Shown in pieces: positions 9,814-19,490 of a stretch of 64,000 nt of DNA. The stretch is from contig JBCAQO010000007.1 of NCBI GenBank assembly GCA_039111635.1, positions 930,001 through 994,000 on the forward strand, given 5' to 3'. The notes beneath the pieces were generated by a model. The model ran no database searches, was not told where the DNA came from, and saw only the letters and a program-made list of their open reading frames with translations. The position numbers were made by a program, and so were the translations under genes. The first letter of the stretch is position 1. Every line of letters starts with the position of its first letter. This DNA comes from Heterobasidion occidentale. Taxonomy: Eukaryota; Basidiomycota; Agaricomycetes; Russulales; Bondarzewiaceae.

Positions 9814-11325
9814 TTGACAGAACAATCGTCTATCCATCAAAGAGAAAACCGCTGGTATTACTCCGACACCAATCGACCAGCACCCCCAAACTTTGATAAC
9901 TGCTCGTACCGAGAAGGACAATATTTCTTCACAAGAGAAGACGAAACAGAAGCTGAGTGGGCTTGGGACGAAATAGCAGAAGACTGGGTAGAGCCACCCC
10001 AGTATAGGAACCCCGAACCGGAAATCCCGGACACATCGGAGGAAGAAGAAGGAACATCCAAGTCCGAATCCTCGGATATTCAACCACCAATCAACACCCG
10101 AAACATTATGTCGACAAATCCTACAGACCCCCCCGCACTCGTATCGTCGGGAAGGGGCAAGCTCAAGCTCCCTGATAACTTTGAGGGAGATCGAACACAA
10201 TCGCAGAAATTCATCATGAATTGCCTCCTCCTTTTTACAGCAGAATCGGACCGATACAAGACGGATGGAGACAAAGTTTCCCTAGCCCTCTCATGCATGA
10301 GATATGGAACGGCCGGCGTCTGGGCAGAAAGTTTCCTAAAGAAGACAGTAGGGGCGACCCCGCCCAAAACCCTCGGGACGTGGTCCGACTTTCACGACAA
10401 GTTTAAATTCCAGTTCAAGGAGACAAATCTTACGGACAAAGCCCGAAGCGCCCTCATGTCCTTCTCTCAGGGAAAGATGACGGTGGATGAATACTCAAAT
10501 CAATTCATCCTTATCGCCGCCGACGCCGACATCACCGACAAGGAACAAGTTCCTTACTTCCAGAGGGGGCTCGATCCAAGGGTCATGGACAAGATCTATG
10601 ACAAGGAAACTCTGCCGAAGGACACGATCCAAGATTGGGTCAACACTGCCTGTGAAATAGATGGATGCCTAAGAGCCCGAAGTGCTCAAAAGGTGATCCT
10701 CGCCAACTCCACCTCATTCCGAAGCGACTTCCTCAATCGCTTTCACCTCCAACCAGCTCGTCGTTACAATTCTACCACGGCTCCTCGCAGAATGAACAAC
10801 CAGGTAGTCGACATGGATATTGACGCCTCCCGAAAAAGAGATGCCGCTCGCCAGAAGTGCACTTATGATGGCAAGCCCACCACTCGTTGCTTTAACTGTG
10901 GAAAGCTAGGGCATTGGGCGTCTGACTGTCGATCTACTCGTAGAGGCGTTCCCCCGTCTCAAGGAAATTCGTGCAGGCCGATGGGCGGAGGAGGTAGACA
11001 AACTTGTGCTGCAGACATGGAGGATGAAGACGAACAAGAACCCCTGCTGGGAAACGATGCGAGACTTTATCGAGGATTGGAGGAGGGGAGTTCTCATGGC
11101 CACCACCATCGGGTATCACAACCTGGTAATTCGGTGGAACGTGAGGACCCTCCCGCGAGAAGGGGAGGATCACGCCAGAGCGATGGAGAGCGCTACGTAC
11201 CGCCTAACGGACGACAAAGCAACAGACCCGTCAGTGATACTAATGGGGTCCGAGCGCTCTTCCAAGAAGTAGGGGAGGCCAAGGCCAAACAGATGTTGGT
11301 GGACCTGGCGGAGGATTTTTCCTGA
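9814..11325 (+). CDS. gag: Family A1 Gag
   Basis: The open frame runs 503 codons from a TTG after an in-frame TAA at 9805. The first ATG is at 10108 (MSTNPTDPPALVSSGRGKL). It contains a Gag capsid-type helical domain (LPDNFEGDRTQSQKFIMN, LSCMRYGTAGVWAESFL, LMSFSQGKMTVDEYSNQF, VPYFQRGLDPRVMDKI) and one CCHC zinc knuckle, CFNCGKLGHWASDC, near residue 355. The 98 codons before the ATG are acidic, protein-like (YFFTREDETEAEWAWDEIAE) and conserved in A2, so the true start may be a spliced or non-AUG one. Gag ends 77 nt before the first codon of pol, so pol is not translated by a simple frameshift at the end of gag. The product would assemble the particle and bind the element RNA. Confidence 0.88.
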   Translation: MTEQSSIHQRENRWYYSDTNRPAPPNFDNCSYREGQYFFTREDETEAEWAWDEIAEDWVEPPQYRNPEPEIPDTSEEEEGTSKSESSDIQPPINTRNIMSTNPTDPPALVSSGRGKLKLPDNFEGDRTQSQKFIMNCLLLFTAESDRYKTDGDKVSLALSCMRYGTAGVWAESFLKKTVGATPPKTLGTWSDFHDKFKFQFKETNLTDKARSALMSFSQGKMTVDEYSNQFILIAADADITDKEQVPYFQRGLDPRVMDKIYDKETLPKDTIQDWVNTACEIDGCLRARSAQKVILANSTSFRSDFLNRFHLQPARRYNSTTAPRRMNNQVVDMDIDASRKRDAARQKCTYDGKPTTRCFNCGKLGHWASDCRSTRRGVPPSQGNSCRPMGGGGRQTCAADMEDEDEQEPLLGNDARLYRGLEEGSSHGHHHRVSQPGNSVEREDPPARRGGSRQSDGERYVPPNGRQSNRPVSDTNGVRALFQEVGEAKAKQMLVDLAEDFS

Positions 11326-11402
11326 CCTCTCCTTCACCAGCCGAAGAGAGAGGGTCGAGGAAACTTGAGTATGACTCCCCATCATGTATTCAAATCGGTG
11401 CA

Positions 11403-14400
11403 ATGACCAGCCGTATCATCACCCCCATTCGACTGGATGTGCGATTATCAACTCGGGGAAGAAGCGCTGGAGCCAGGGCCGCCATCGACTCAGCATGCGA
11501 AGGGATTTTGGTAAATGAGGAGTGGGTACAGAAGCACAACCTTCCCACCTATCCTTTAAACCGCCCCATCCGCGTTCGCAACGTTGATGACACCATCAAC
11601 AAGGCAGGCCTCATACGACGAGGCCTAGACGCGAATCTCACCGTTAAGGACAGACGGGGGAGAACTCACACTGAACGCGTCCAAATGTTCATCACCAATC
11701 TAGGGAAAGACGACATGCTCCTAGGAACAGATTGGCTGAAATACCACGACCCCTCCATCGGGTGGAGGCACCATGAGGTACACTTTGATCGATGCCCCAG
11801 AGATTGCCAACAACCATATGGGTTTACCAAGGCAAGGGAAGAGCCTACCAAAAAGGCATGGTTAGCTAAACTACGCGGCGACAAGATTCCCCAGCGGACG
11901 AAACCGCATCTTGTCTCAGAACCAGTAGGACCTTCGTGGACTTGGACTAAAGAACAATGGAAACAAGTACCCGCGAAGGAATGGAAAACTCGGTTCATGG
12001 AGTTACTCGAGCACAAATCCCGACAACGCAAAGCTCGGGAGTGGCTCGAGGAGCAAGTAACCGAAAGGAAGGAACGCCGGCAAGCTCAGAAAGAGGTAGC
12101 CCAGGGCGAAGCTTCAAGAAAAGTTGCTGAAGAAGCGCAAACACCGTTTGACTCCTCTGCAATGGATAGCGCAGGAGAACCCGTCATTAGGAAGGTAGCT
12201 CCAGAACCCTCGGGGTTCGCAAGCTTTGACGAAGACCTGGAGGAAGAAATCGACACCACCGACTTGAAAGGTCGGGTACCGACCGAATATCATTCTTACC
12301 TCGACATCTTCAGTGAAAGGCGATCACAGAGGCTTCCCCAACACACCATATGGGACCATGCGATAAACCTCAAGCCATCTTTTGTACCCCAGGCTCCACG
12401 AATATTTCCTTTGAGCCCGGAAAAACATGATGAACTAGGGAAATTCGTCAAGGAGCACCTTGCCAGGGGGACAATACGTCGGTCAACAGCACATAGCGCG
12501 GCCTCTTTCTTCTTTATAAACAAGAAAGATGGAAAGCTCCGTCCGGTACAAGATTATCGCCACCTTAACGAACACACCGTTCGAGACGTCTGCCCTCTAC
12601 CATTAATCCAAGAACTATTGGATATTATTAAAGGCGCCACAGTGTTCTCGAAACTCGATGTTCGGTGGGGATATAACAACGTACGCATCAAGAAAGGAGA
12701 CAAATCTAAAGCGGCTTTCGTCACTCCTTTGGGGCTTTTTGAACCCACGGTGATGTTCTTTGGGCTCTGCAATTCCCCGGGAACCTTCCAGGCCATGATG
12801 AACATGATCTTTCAAGAACTCATCTTGGCCCGGAAAATAGCGGTATATATGGACGACATCCTCATCTTCACGAAGACCACAGCGGAACACATTGTGATTC
12901 TTAAACGAGTCCTCCAAATCCTGCGCGACAACGATCTTTACCTCAAACCAGAGAAATGCGAATTCCACAAGGAGAAGCTGAACTACCTTGGGTACACGAT
13001 TTCGAAAGACCACGTCGCTATGGAAGACTCAAAGATTGAAGCTATCCAGGAATGGCCCATCCCGCGCACAGTGCGCGACATCCGCTCTTTCTTAGGTTTA
13101 GGGAACTTCTACCGGCGATTCATTGACAAGTTCTCCTTGATCGCTCGGCCCCTACACGATCTCACGAAGAAAGATACGAGATGGGACTGGACCACGGAGT
13201 GCCAACAAGCATTTGATCGATTGAAGAAGGCCTTCATCAGTCAACCCGTCCTCTTATACCCTGACCCGATGCGTGCTTACCGGCTCGTCACCGACGCTTC
13301 CCTTGCGGCATATGGTGCGGTCCTCTTACAGGAAGGTCCTGATAATGACTGGCACCCTGTTGCCTACCTCTCGGGTTCATTCTCACCACCCGAACGGAAT
13401 TATGACGTGCATGATCGCAAACTCCTTGCTATTATCAAGGCACTGGAGCATTGGAAACACTACCTCGAAGGCGCTCGACACCCCTTTGAGGTCTGGACGG
13501 ACCACAAGAATCTGGAACACTTTCAGACCGCACGCGACTTATCTAGACGACAAGCATGCTGGAGTCTGTTTTTGTCTCGATTTGACTTCCGGCTCAGCTA
13601 CAAAGCTGGAACCACTAATCACGCCGATGCTCTGTCCAGGCGTCCAGACCTTAGTGAGGGGGTGGAATCTGATAACAAGGCACAGACTCTACTCCCATCC
13701 AGACTTTTCACCGAGTCCAGCGAAACTCTAGTAGAACCAAATGAAGGCATACACGTCAAAGCAACGGAACTCGTATCCTCGGATATCCTCTCCCTTATTC
13801 GACACTCGCGCTCGGAACACGATTTGCTAGTTGACGTCGCTCTCAAGAAATTGCTGGAAAAAGGACCAAACACAATGAAGGGCGACCTAGGAAGATGGAT
13901 ACATGAAGAGGGCATCACAAGACACGACGGTTACATATGTGTCCCAAAGGACGACCTCCTTCGACGAATGATTGTCAAAACGCACCATGACACTATGGCT
14001 ACAGGACACCCGGGCCGAGCAAAGACCTTAGAATTGGTCCAACGCCATTATTGGTGGTCAAGCATGACCAAATTTGTACACGCATATGTGGATAGATGTG
14101 CAGTCTGCCAATCTACCAAAAACCTTCCCCATAGGACCCATCCACCGATCCAGCCGCTGGAAACCACAAACGCCCCTTGGTGCTTTATCTCCACCGACTT
14201 CGTGACAGACCTCCCGGAAAGCAGAGGCTACGACTCGATAAACGTAGTGGTCGGTCAAGGCCTGTCAAAAGGAATAGTCATAACCCCATGCAAAAAGACA
14301 ATCACGGCCGAAGAAACCACGATGCTCTTCCAAGACAATGTGTTCAAACGATATGGTTTACCAACCAAGGTGGTGTCCGACAGAGGTCCTCAATTTGCGG

Positions 14401-15257
14401 CAAAGTTCACAAGAGAACTATGGAAAGGAATGGGAATCACCCCTGCCCTCAGCACGGCTTACCATCCCCAAACAGACAGAGAAACAGAACGGGTAAACCA
14501 AGAGATCGAGCAATTCCTGCGAGTGTTTTGCAACTATCACCAAGATAATTGGGTAGACTTGATCCCCTTTGCAGAATTCTCCCACAACACTCGGAAGCAT
14601 TCCGCCACTGGGAGGTCGCCGTTTGAAGTTCTCTATGGGTTCAATCCCCCATATTCGGTCGACTCAGCTCTGGAGACCAAGGTGCCCGCAGTAACTGAAC
14701 GTTTGCAGTTAATCAAAGAAGTCCAAGAAGATGCGGCCACAAGTCTACAAATAGCAGCGCAGCACGCCAAGGACCGGGACCTACACAGGAAACTTCCACA
14801 GTGGGAAATAGGAACCCAAGTTTGGTTAGAAGGAACCCACATTCGGACGACTCATCCAAAATTCAAGTTGGCACCTTGACGCTATGGCCCCTTTTCAGTG
14901 ACCAAAAGAATCGGCCCTCTGGCTTATCGGTTGAAAATACCCGAAACGTGGAAGATACACCCGGTTTTTCATGCCTCCATACTCACAGAATATCATGAGA
15001 CAGAGGCCCACGGAAGGAACTTCCCCAGACCTGCCCCAGAGATCTTGAACGAAGAAGAGCACTACGAAGTGGAGGCCATTCTAGATTCAAGACGCCAGGG
15101 ACGAGGGACTAAGTACCTTGTCAAGTGGGTCGGATACTCCGAAGCCGATAACACTTGGGAACCCTTTGCCCTCCTCAAAGACACGGCCGACGAGGCGCTT
15201 CGTGAATTCCACGAAAGCTACCCAGACAAACCCCGACCTGCGGCGGTTAAGCTTTAG
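11403..15257 (+). pseudogene. pol: Family A1 Pol: protease, RT, RNase H, integrase, chromodomain (one nonsense codon)
   Basis: One frame of 1,284 residues is broken only by TGA at 14877-14879, where the A2 copy has AGA (LAPRRYGPF). Order: retropepsin-like domain with AIDSACEGIL (D-S-A, not D-S/T-G) and LLGTDWLKYHDP; RT with [18 protein letters not shown] and the catalytic YMDDILIF (about 12850); RNase H with VTDASLAAYGAVL, TDHKNLEHF and ADALSRR; integrase with HHCC-type HHDTMATGHPG..CAVC, aspartates in STDFVTD and VSDRGPQF, and glutamate in QTDRETERVNQ; chromodomain EVEAILDSRR..YLVKWVGYSEADNTWEPF at 15066-15180. The RNase H glutamate of DRELLAI, seen in A2, is lysine here (13419-13421), which should abolish RNase H. 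A1 is therefore close to intact but probably not autonomous. Confidence 0.92.
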
Positions 15258-15314
15258 GAAGATATAAAAAGGAGAGGCCCCCTCCTTTCGAAAAGCAAGG
15301 ATCCTCCCCAGCAC

Positions 15315-16694
15315 ATGTCCGACCACTCCTCCCTTGATTACTCCCCTGGACGTACCATGCTCATCGATGACGGAACTACCTCCTCTCCTTCAAGAAACCC
15401 CTCACCAGACATCATTCTGGCTGTGGCCAACCCCGACACTGGACGCCCTAGCCGAGGCAGCCGCCCAACGACTCCAGAAGGAATTCCCATCCCAATTGTT
15501 GTCCACCAATCCGTGCTCGCCGTCGAAGATCGAACGAGTTCCCGAGCCTCACCCCGGTTTGAGAGAGCTCATGACGAGCACGATGAAGGACGCCAAGAAG
15601 AAGGAAGACCTACTCCGTCAACGCCTCCGCGCCCGACGACAGCGATGGCTCAAGGAGACACAAGGCAGGAAACGAGAAGCGGAAGAAGACCAAGAAACCC
15701 TGCGGACCTGGCATCGCCTACAATTGCTGAGAGAGGTGTACAAGAACCAGCAACGGCTGGTGCATCGGCTGCCGGGACCAGAGGACCCCCTACCAGTAGT
15801 GGAAATCTGCACCCTGGAGAATTGGAAGGGCTAGGAGACGCTTTGCTCCACCGCACCACCATCTCCGCAGTAATTCAGATGGCCACAGCGCTGGCCTTAC
15901 AAAGGCTCGCTAACTTCTTCGCAGGGCAACCAGGGAGCGAGAGCGACGACATACCCCGACGCCTCGCTGACGCGAGCGACCAGGTCAGGCTTCTGGCCTA
16001 TGCAGATGATCATAGGGCCGCCTCCTGGTATGCCCGAGGAAATAATGGGGCTTACGCCCTACTCATTCACCCGGATGAATTCTCCTCCTTCATCAATCTG
16101 GAGCTCCTACCTGCCCTCATCTCACGCACCGACGTGGGCCATTCCTCCCACGCCCATCCCGTTCGGATTGACCCATTCCGCGTCCAACCATGGAACGTGG
16201 AAGCCAACAGAACAATACCGGCTACAAGTAGTCGAGACGCATCCACCCAGACAGAATACGTCTGGGCTACGGTCCAACGACAGGCACGAAGGGACCGAGA
16301 GGCCCTTTCTCCCATATCGGCAGGACAATCCACCGGGCAGGACGCAGGAGGCAGCAATGAGGAACACCCTCCAAGGTACAGGAGGAATGAAGGACGAGGG
16401 AACCAGAGGGCAAGGACAACCCTTCAGCCCAGGCGAGGCAGTCCTAGAAGAACTCGACCAAGAGATTCGCCGACTCCAAACCGTCCTCGAGATAATCGAG
16501 CTGAAGGAGCGCATCCACACATTGGTAGAAGAACTCCAATCCGCCAGCGCCCGACTCAACGGACTACTTCCTGGACTCAAGCGGAACTAGACGCCTGGGA
16601 CGAGGTCGAAGACGGCAATTACGACGACATCGACCCCTATTACAGGCCAGATGAAGGGTATGGGGATTACGGAGACATCGGCGGAGGATATTAG
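15315..16694 (+). CDS. Family A extra ORF, frame 0 (459 aa, function unknown)
   Basis: This is an open frame from ATG 15315 to TAG, 57 nt after the end of pol, and it is also open in A2 (26827 to 25454). The central part, from about GELEGLGDALL to NLELLPALISRTD, is identical in the two copies (ISAVIQMATALALQRLANF, ADASDQVRLLAYADDHRAAS), while the first 170 residues are low-complexity and differ often. The last 35 residues are acidic and tyrosine-rich (DDIDPYYRPDEGYGDYGDI). No known domain is recognised. The position after the chromodomain is where env-like or other extra ORFs lie in some gypsy elements. However, no signal peptide or membrane segment is visible, so an envelope is unlikely. Other frames over the ends are also conserved (next entry). 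Confidence 0.7.
   Translation: MSDHSSLDYSPGRTMLIDDGTTSSPSRNPSPDIILAVANPDTGRPSRGSRPTTPEGIPIPIVVHQSVLAVEDRTSSRASPRFERAHDEHDEGRQEEGRPTPSTPPRPTTAMAQGDTRQETRSGRRPRNPADLASPTIAERGVQEPATAGASAAGTRGPPTSSGNLHPGELEGLGDALLHRTTISAVIQMATALALQRLANFFAGQPGSESDDIPRRLADASDQVRLLAYADDHRAASWYARGNNGAYALLIHPDEFSSFINLELLPALISRTDVGHSSHAHPVRIDPFRVQPWNVEANRTIPATSSRDASTQTEYVWATVQRQARRDREALSPISAGQSTGQDAGGSNEEHPPRYRRNEGRGNQRARTTLQPRRGSPRRTRPRDSPTPNRPRDNRAEGAHPHIGRRTPIRQRPTQRTTSWTQAELDAWDEVEDGNYDDIDPYYRPDEGYGDYGDIGGGY
15334..16590 (+). CDS. Overlapping +1-frame coding segments in the family A extra ORF
   Basis: In the frame one base ahead of the 459-aa ORF there are two open segments, 15334-15834 and 16000-16590. Both are also open in A2 (26808-26311 and 26175-25558). 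The first encodes strongly helical sequence (TLDALAEAAAQRLQKEF, PGLRELMTSTMKDAKKKEDL, RQRWLKETQGRKREAEEDQE). It differs from A2 at about 16 of 131 positions, against about 26 for frame 0 over the same bases. The second ends in a heptad-like helix (EAVLEELDQEIRRLQTVLEI, ELKERIHTLVEELQSASARL). The product may be a spliced protein switching between frames, or there may be genuine overlapping genes. No intron borders were proved. Confidence 0.55.
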
Positions 16695-16796
16695 GAAAGG
16701 GAACTGAAGAACCCCTGGCCTCCAACGAGGTGACGGAGAGGAAAGGACCCTCCGCACCACAGGTACCGGTTTCACGCACAGGACGCCGGAACGAAC

Positions 16797-18431
16797 GTCC
16801 TGCATGACGTTAAACTGTGAAAAGATAAGAAGGCAGGGGAAGTACCTGACCATTTCGCGTTGCAGCCCTCCGGTCTCAAGATGAAGGACAAGCATTCAAC
16901 ACTCTCGTTGTCAAGAGGTATTCTGACAAGCGAATTGGGTGTCCCGCTTGGATCCCTAGTTTTACAGGGCCCTTTCCGCATTAGGAGGCCCTTAGGATTC
17001 ACAACATAACCTTGGTACTGGTACATGAATGATGCAATATTGGTGGGAAATCGTGTTGCATGTTCACCGTTGGGGAACGGTGGACCAACCTCGCTGTCAA
17101 GGTCTGACAGGTGTCTTGGACGTCCCACTTTGGATCTCCGGTTTTACAGGGTCGTTTCCGCATTAGGGGACTCTATCTGCGATGCAGGAACTAATGGCCG
17201 CACTCCATTAGTAACCCAAAACGGAGAAAATACATCCGCAACGATGTAAAACTACGAAAGGCTTGGTCCGCAATGACAATAAACTAGTTACCGTCCGGAA
17301 AGAACGCTAAAGCTACCAAGACCCTCGGAGCGTGGTTGTATTCTGGCAGACGGTGGAAGTGAGGGCCTCCACCGTTGCAGAACCCTGCCGACTAAGGTCG
17401 AGGCGCTTCCATATTCCATACGCCCTACAGTAAAAGAATATGGGGTCGACACGGTTCAATTCCGTGCGAGGGGTTTGGGGACATGGAGCGGGTTGTCAGT
17501 CTTCCGACAAGGCCACGGCTACTCCATGGCGCTCCCATTCTACCCTTGAAGTCCGAAGCAAGGATTCCGCTTCAAGGGCCAGTCAAGAGGCAACTGGGAT
17601 CGTGCCTCAGGGTCCGCAATGACGATAAACTACAGATGTCCGCAACGACGGTAAACTATGGACGCCCTCCATGGCGTTAAACTGGGATTACCCTTTCCTT
17701 ACAGGGTCGTGAGCAGTGTCCAAACATGAGATATGTTTTGGCATTGCTGCGTCCGCAAAGACGTTTAAACTACACTCCTTTCAGCATAGGAGATGTCGAT
17801 CGACATTGTTGTTGATGCCACGATGTTGATCTAGTCCGCAATGACGATAAACTATTATCCCTTGTTCTAGGGACCGTATTGGAGCTGGGAATTACCGCTT
17901 CCAGCTGCAATAGTCCAAAATGACCTTAAACTACCCCACCCCGGAGGATTAAATCTATCGAGGCTCGGGAGGTTCAAGCCAGGCGATAGCGGACGTCCGC
18001 AATGACTATAAACTAGTTGCCGTCCTTCATGACGATAAACTGAGCTGCCCTTCTGTCTACAGGGCCATGTGAGTTGTGTCAAAATAGGCTTAAAGTCTAT
18101 TCTTGCAACTCTATAAGTTATCCGGTTTGATATAGTATAAACCGTCACCATCTTGCCTCAATGGGAACCCTGTCAAGAAGGAGGAACTGGTCTACGGCCC
18201 TATGCGCATCACCGATGAATGTTCCGGCGCGCAGAAATGCCTGCTGTCTTGTTTACAGGTACTCCTACGTTGGGAGATGGATAGGTCCGCAACGACCTTG
18301 GCGTAAACTAGCAGGGCAGTCCGCAACGACTTATGTATAAACTAGCCTTAGTCCGCAATGACTTAAGGATAAACTAGCGTACGTCCGCAAAGACGCAAAA
18401 CTACGGACGTCCAGTATGACGTTGAACTACC
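16797..18431 (+). repeat. Array of a degenerate motif of about 21 nt (family A1)
   Basis: About 18 copies of a motif of the form GTCCGCAAYGAC, 2-8 variable bases, then TAAACTA(G/C) are scattered in the same orientation. Clear copies start at 17265, 17612, 17638, 17751, 17834, 17995, 18285, 18319, 18351 and 18383. Weaker ones start at 16797, 17233, 17293, 17662, 17913, 18022 and 18409. Spacing is irregular (about 25 to over 300 nt), and the intervening sequence often forms hairpins, so this is neither a tandem satellite nor a CRISPR array. The motif is recognisable in A2 although the spacing and copy number differ. Possible roles are binding sites for an element-encoded or host protein, or repeated RNA elements for packaging or processing. 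Confidence 0.8.
17409..17466 (+). other. Conserved double hairpin with a tRNA T-arm-like loop
   Basis: An 8-bp stem (17409-17416 with 17436-17443) is followed by a 5-bp stem CACGG/CCGTG (17450-17466) closing the seven-base loop TTCAATT. The second hairpin has T-arm geometry and includes GGTTCAATTCC, close to the polymerase III B-box consensus. The same bases are kept in A2 (24652-24711). No complete cloverleaf could be drawn, so it is not called a tRNA. Confidence 0.5.
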
Positions 18432-19214
18432 AGGACATACCTTACGCTGACCCCGCATAATTACCGTCAAGGTGGATACCATGGTTTATTCAGCAAACCA
18501 TGGGGTTCAAAGTCTATTCTTCAAAGTCCTTACCTCGTGTTCAATACGCGGAGCGCTGCTACATGCTCGCTCCCTTGTGAAAAACAAACTCTGGACGAAC
18601 ACTCAATCTCTAACCAGGACGGGCCACCGTATGGGGCTGACAGAGTTAGGGATCTTCAAAGGGGTCTTGCGGACTCAAAACAAGTCGAGGACTGTTCAAC
18701 CCTCGATAGGTTGTGGGCCTAAGCCTTAGTAAAGCGATCAACCCACACACCTGGAGTCCCCCTCGATACTGGAGATCAAGGAGATGAAGATCTATCCTGG
18801 AAACACTGAAGCATGGCCTTCGGCACTTTGAAAGAAGAACGACACACACCCATCCACAGACGAGTTTCTATTTCATCCTATAATCATTCGCACAACACCT
18901 TTCTGCATCGTCGCCAGATGACACTGGCTCATCAAACCTACCAGGGAGCCTGGTCGAGTAGCTGCCTATTGACTCTAGGAGTGTACTCACAAAACGTACG
19001 GTGAAGGAAGAACACCGAGGGCGAAAAGCCTGGATCAAACAGCTCAACGGAGACGGAAAACTCCTAGGCGTTGTAAACGACGTAGGTCGGTCTTCGCCCC
19101 AGAAAACGAAGTGATATTGGGAAGACGCATCCCAATCTATTTGACAACCAGAAAGCAATTGTACGTGGAGTGACGATGAAGCTCAAGCGAGTAGTCCCCT
19201 CAGGAGTTGGGACC

Positions 19215-19228
19215 TAGAAAGGGGGTAA
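19215..19228 (+). promoter_or_regulatory. Family A1 polypurine tract
   Basis: AGAAAGGGGGTAA directly precedes the 3' LTR. It is the expected primer for plus-strand DNA synthesis, and the A2 element has the same tract (22946-22958 on the minus strand). Confidence 0.8.
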
Positions 19229-19490
19229 TGTTATGACTTGACTGATCGGGGCCCTTCGGGGTCGGTCTAACCAATGGATCAAGCATCACATGCTAGGCGG
19301 CTCCACTACGGAGCGTACATCAAGGTATTCGGCATGTCCTTAGGAGCCGACAAGACCGATGGTTCTTCAAGACATCGGTAAAGGCTATATGAGAGGGACA
19401 TGAGGCTCACAGAGGTTTGCACAGTAATATGGGAGGCATTCACATGCCATGGGCTTAGGGCTTACGGGTAAGCACCTCGTCGCACCATGA
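19229..19490 (+). repeat. Family A1 3' LTR, truncated
   Basis: The first 262 bases of the A LTR (TGTTATGACTTGAC onwards) end at CGCACCATGA, where the family C LTR starts. The missing part would lie beyond the other end of C, which is not in the window. Confidence 0.9.

Larger units (their letters stand above)
16695..19228 (+). other. Family A1 3' non-coding region
   Basis: This is 2.5 kb between the extra ORF and the 3' LTR without a supported reading frame. It contains the iterated motif (16797-18431), a partly duplicated segment of about 185 bp (around 16930-17000 and 17115-17175, both with GGTTTTACAGGG-like and TTTCCGCATTAGG words) and several hairpins. Examples are ATGTCGATCGACAT near 17790, AGCTGGGA..TCCAGCT near 17884 and CCATGGTTT..AAACCATGG near 18480. 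A2 keeps an equivalent region (22946-25453), so it is a real part of the element. Confidence 0.8.
9018..19490 (+). mobile_element. Family A1: nearly intact Ty3/gypsy chromovirus
   Basis: The element comprises a 620-bp 5' LTR, a self-priming site, gag (9814-11325), pol with protease, RT, RNase H, integrase and chromodomain (11403-15257), an extra ORF (15315-16694) and a 2.5 kb non-coding 3' region with an iterated motif. A polypurine tract (AGAAAGGGGG) and a 3' LTR that family C cuts at 19490 complete it. The left target duplication is AAGAC (9013-9017). Known lesions are one TGA in pol, a substitution of the RNase H glutamate and the truncated 3' LTR. The chromodomain places it among chromoviruses, whose integrases can be guided to modified chromatin. 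Integration into another family A copy fits a heterochromatic preference. Confidence 0.92.

Noticed and set aside
9712..10200. Minus-strand frame opposite the start of family A gag
   Set aside because: It is antisense to the conserved gag frame, with Cys/Phe/Leu-rich composition and no homologue in A2 beyond the mirrored bases.
15315..16694. Envelope gene in the family A extra ORF
   Set aside because: No signal peptide, membrane segment, glycosylation-rich ectodomain or cleavage site is visible in any of the frames.
17400..17480. tRNA gene in the family A 3' region
   Set aside because: A T-arm-like hairpin is present, but no matching acceptor, D-arm or anticodon arm could be drawn.
16797..18431. 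CRISPR-like array
   Set aside because: The repeats are degenerate, irregularly spaced and inside a eukaryotic retrotransposon. There are no equal-length spacers and no cas genes.
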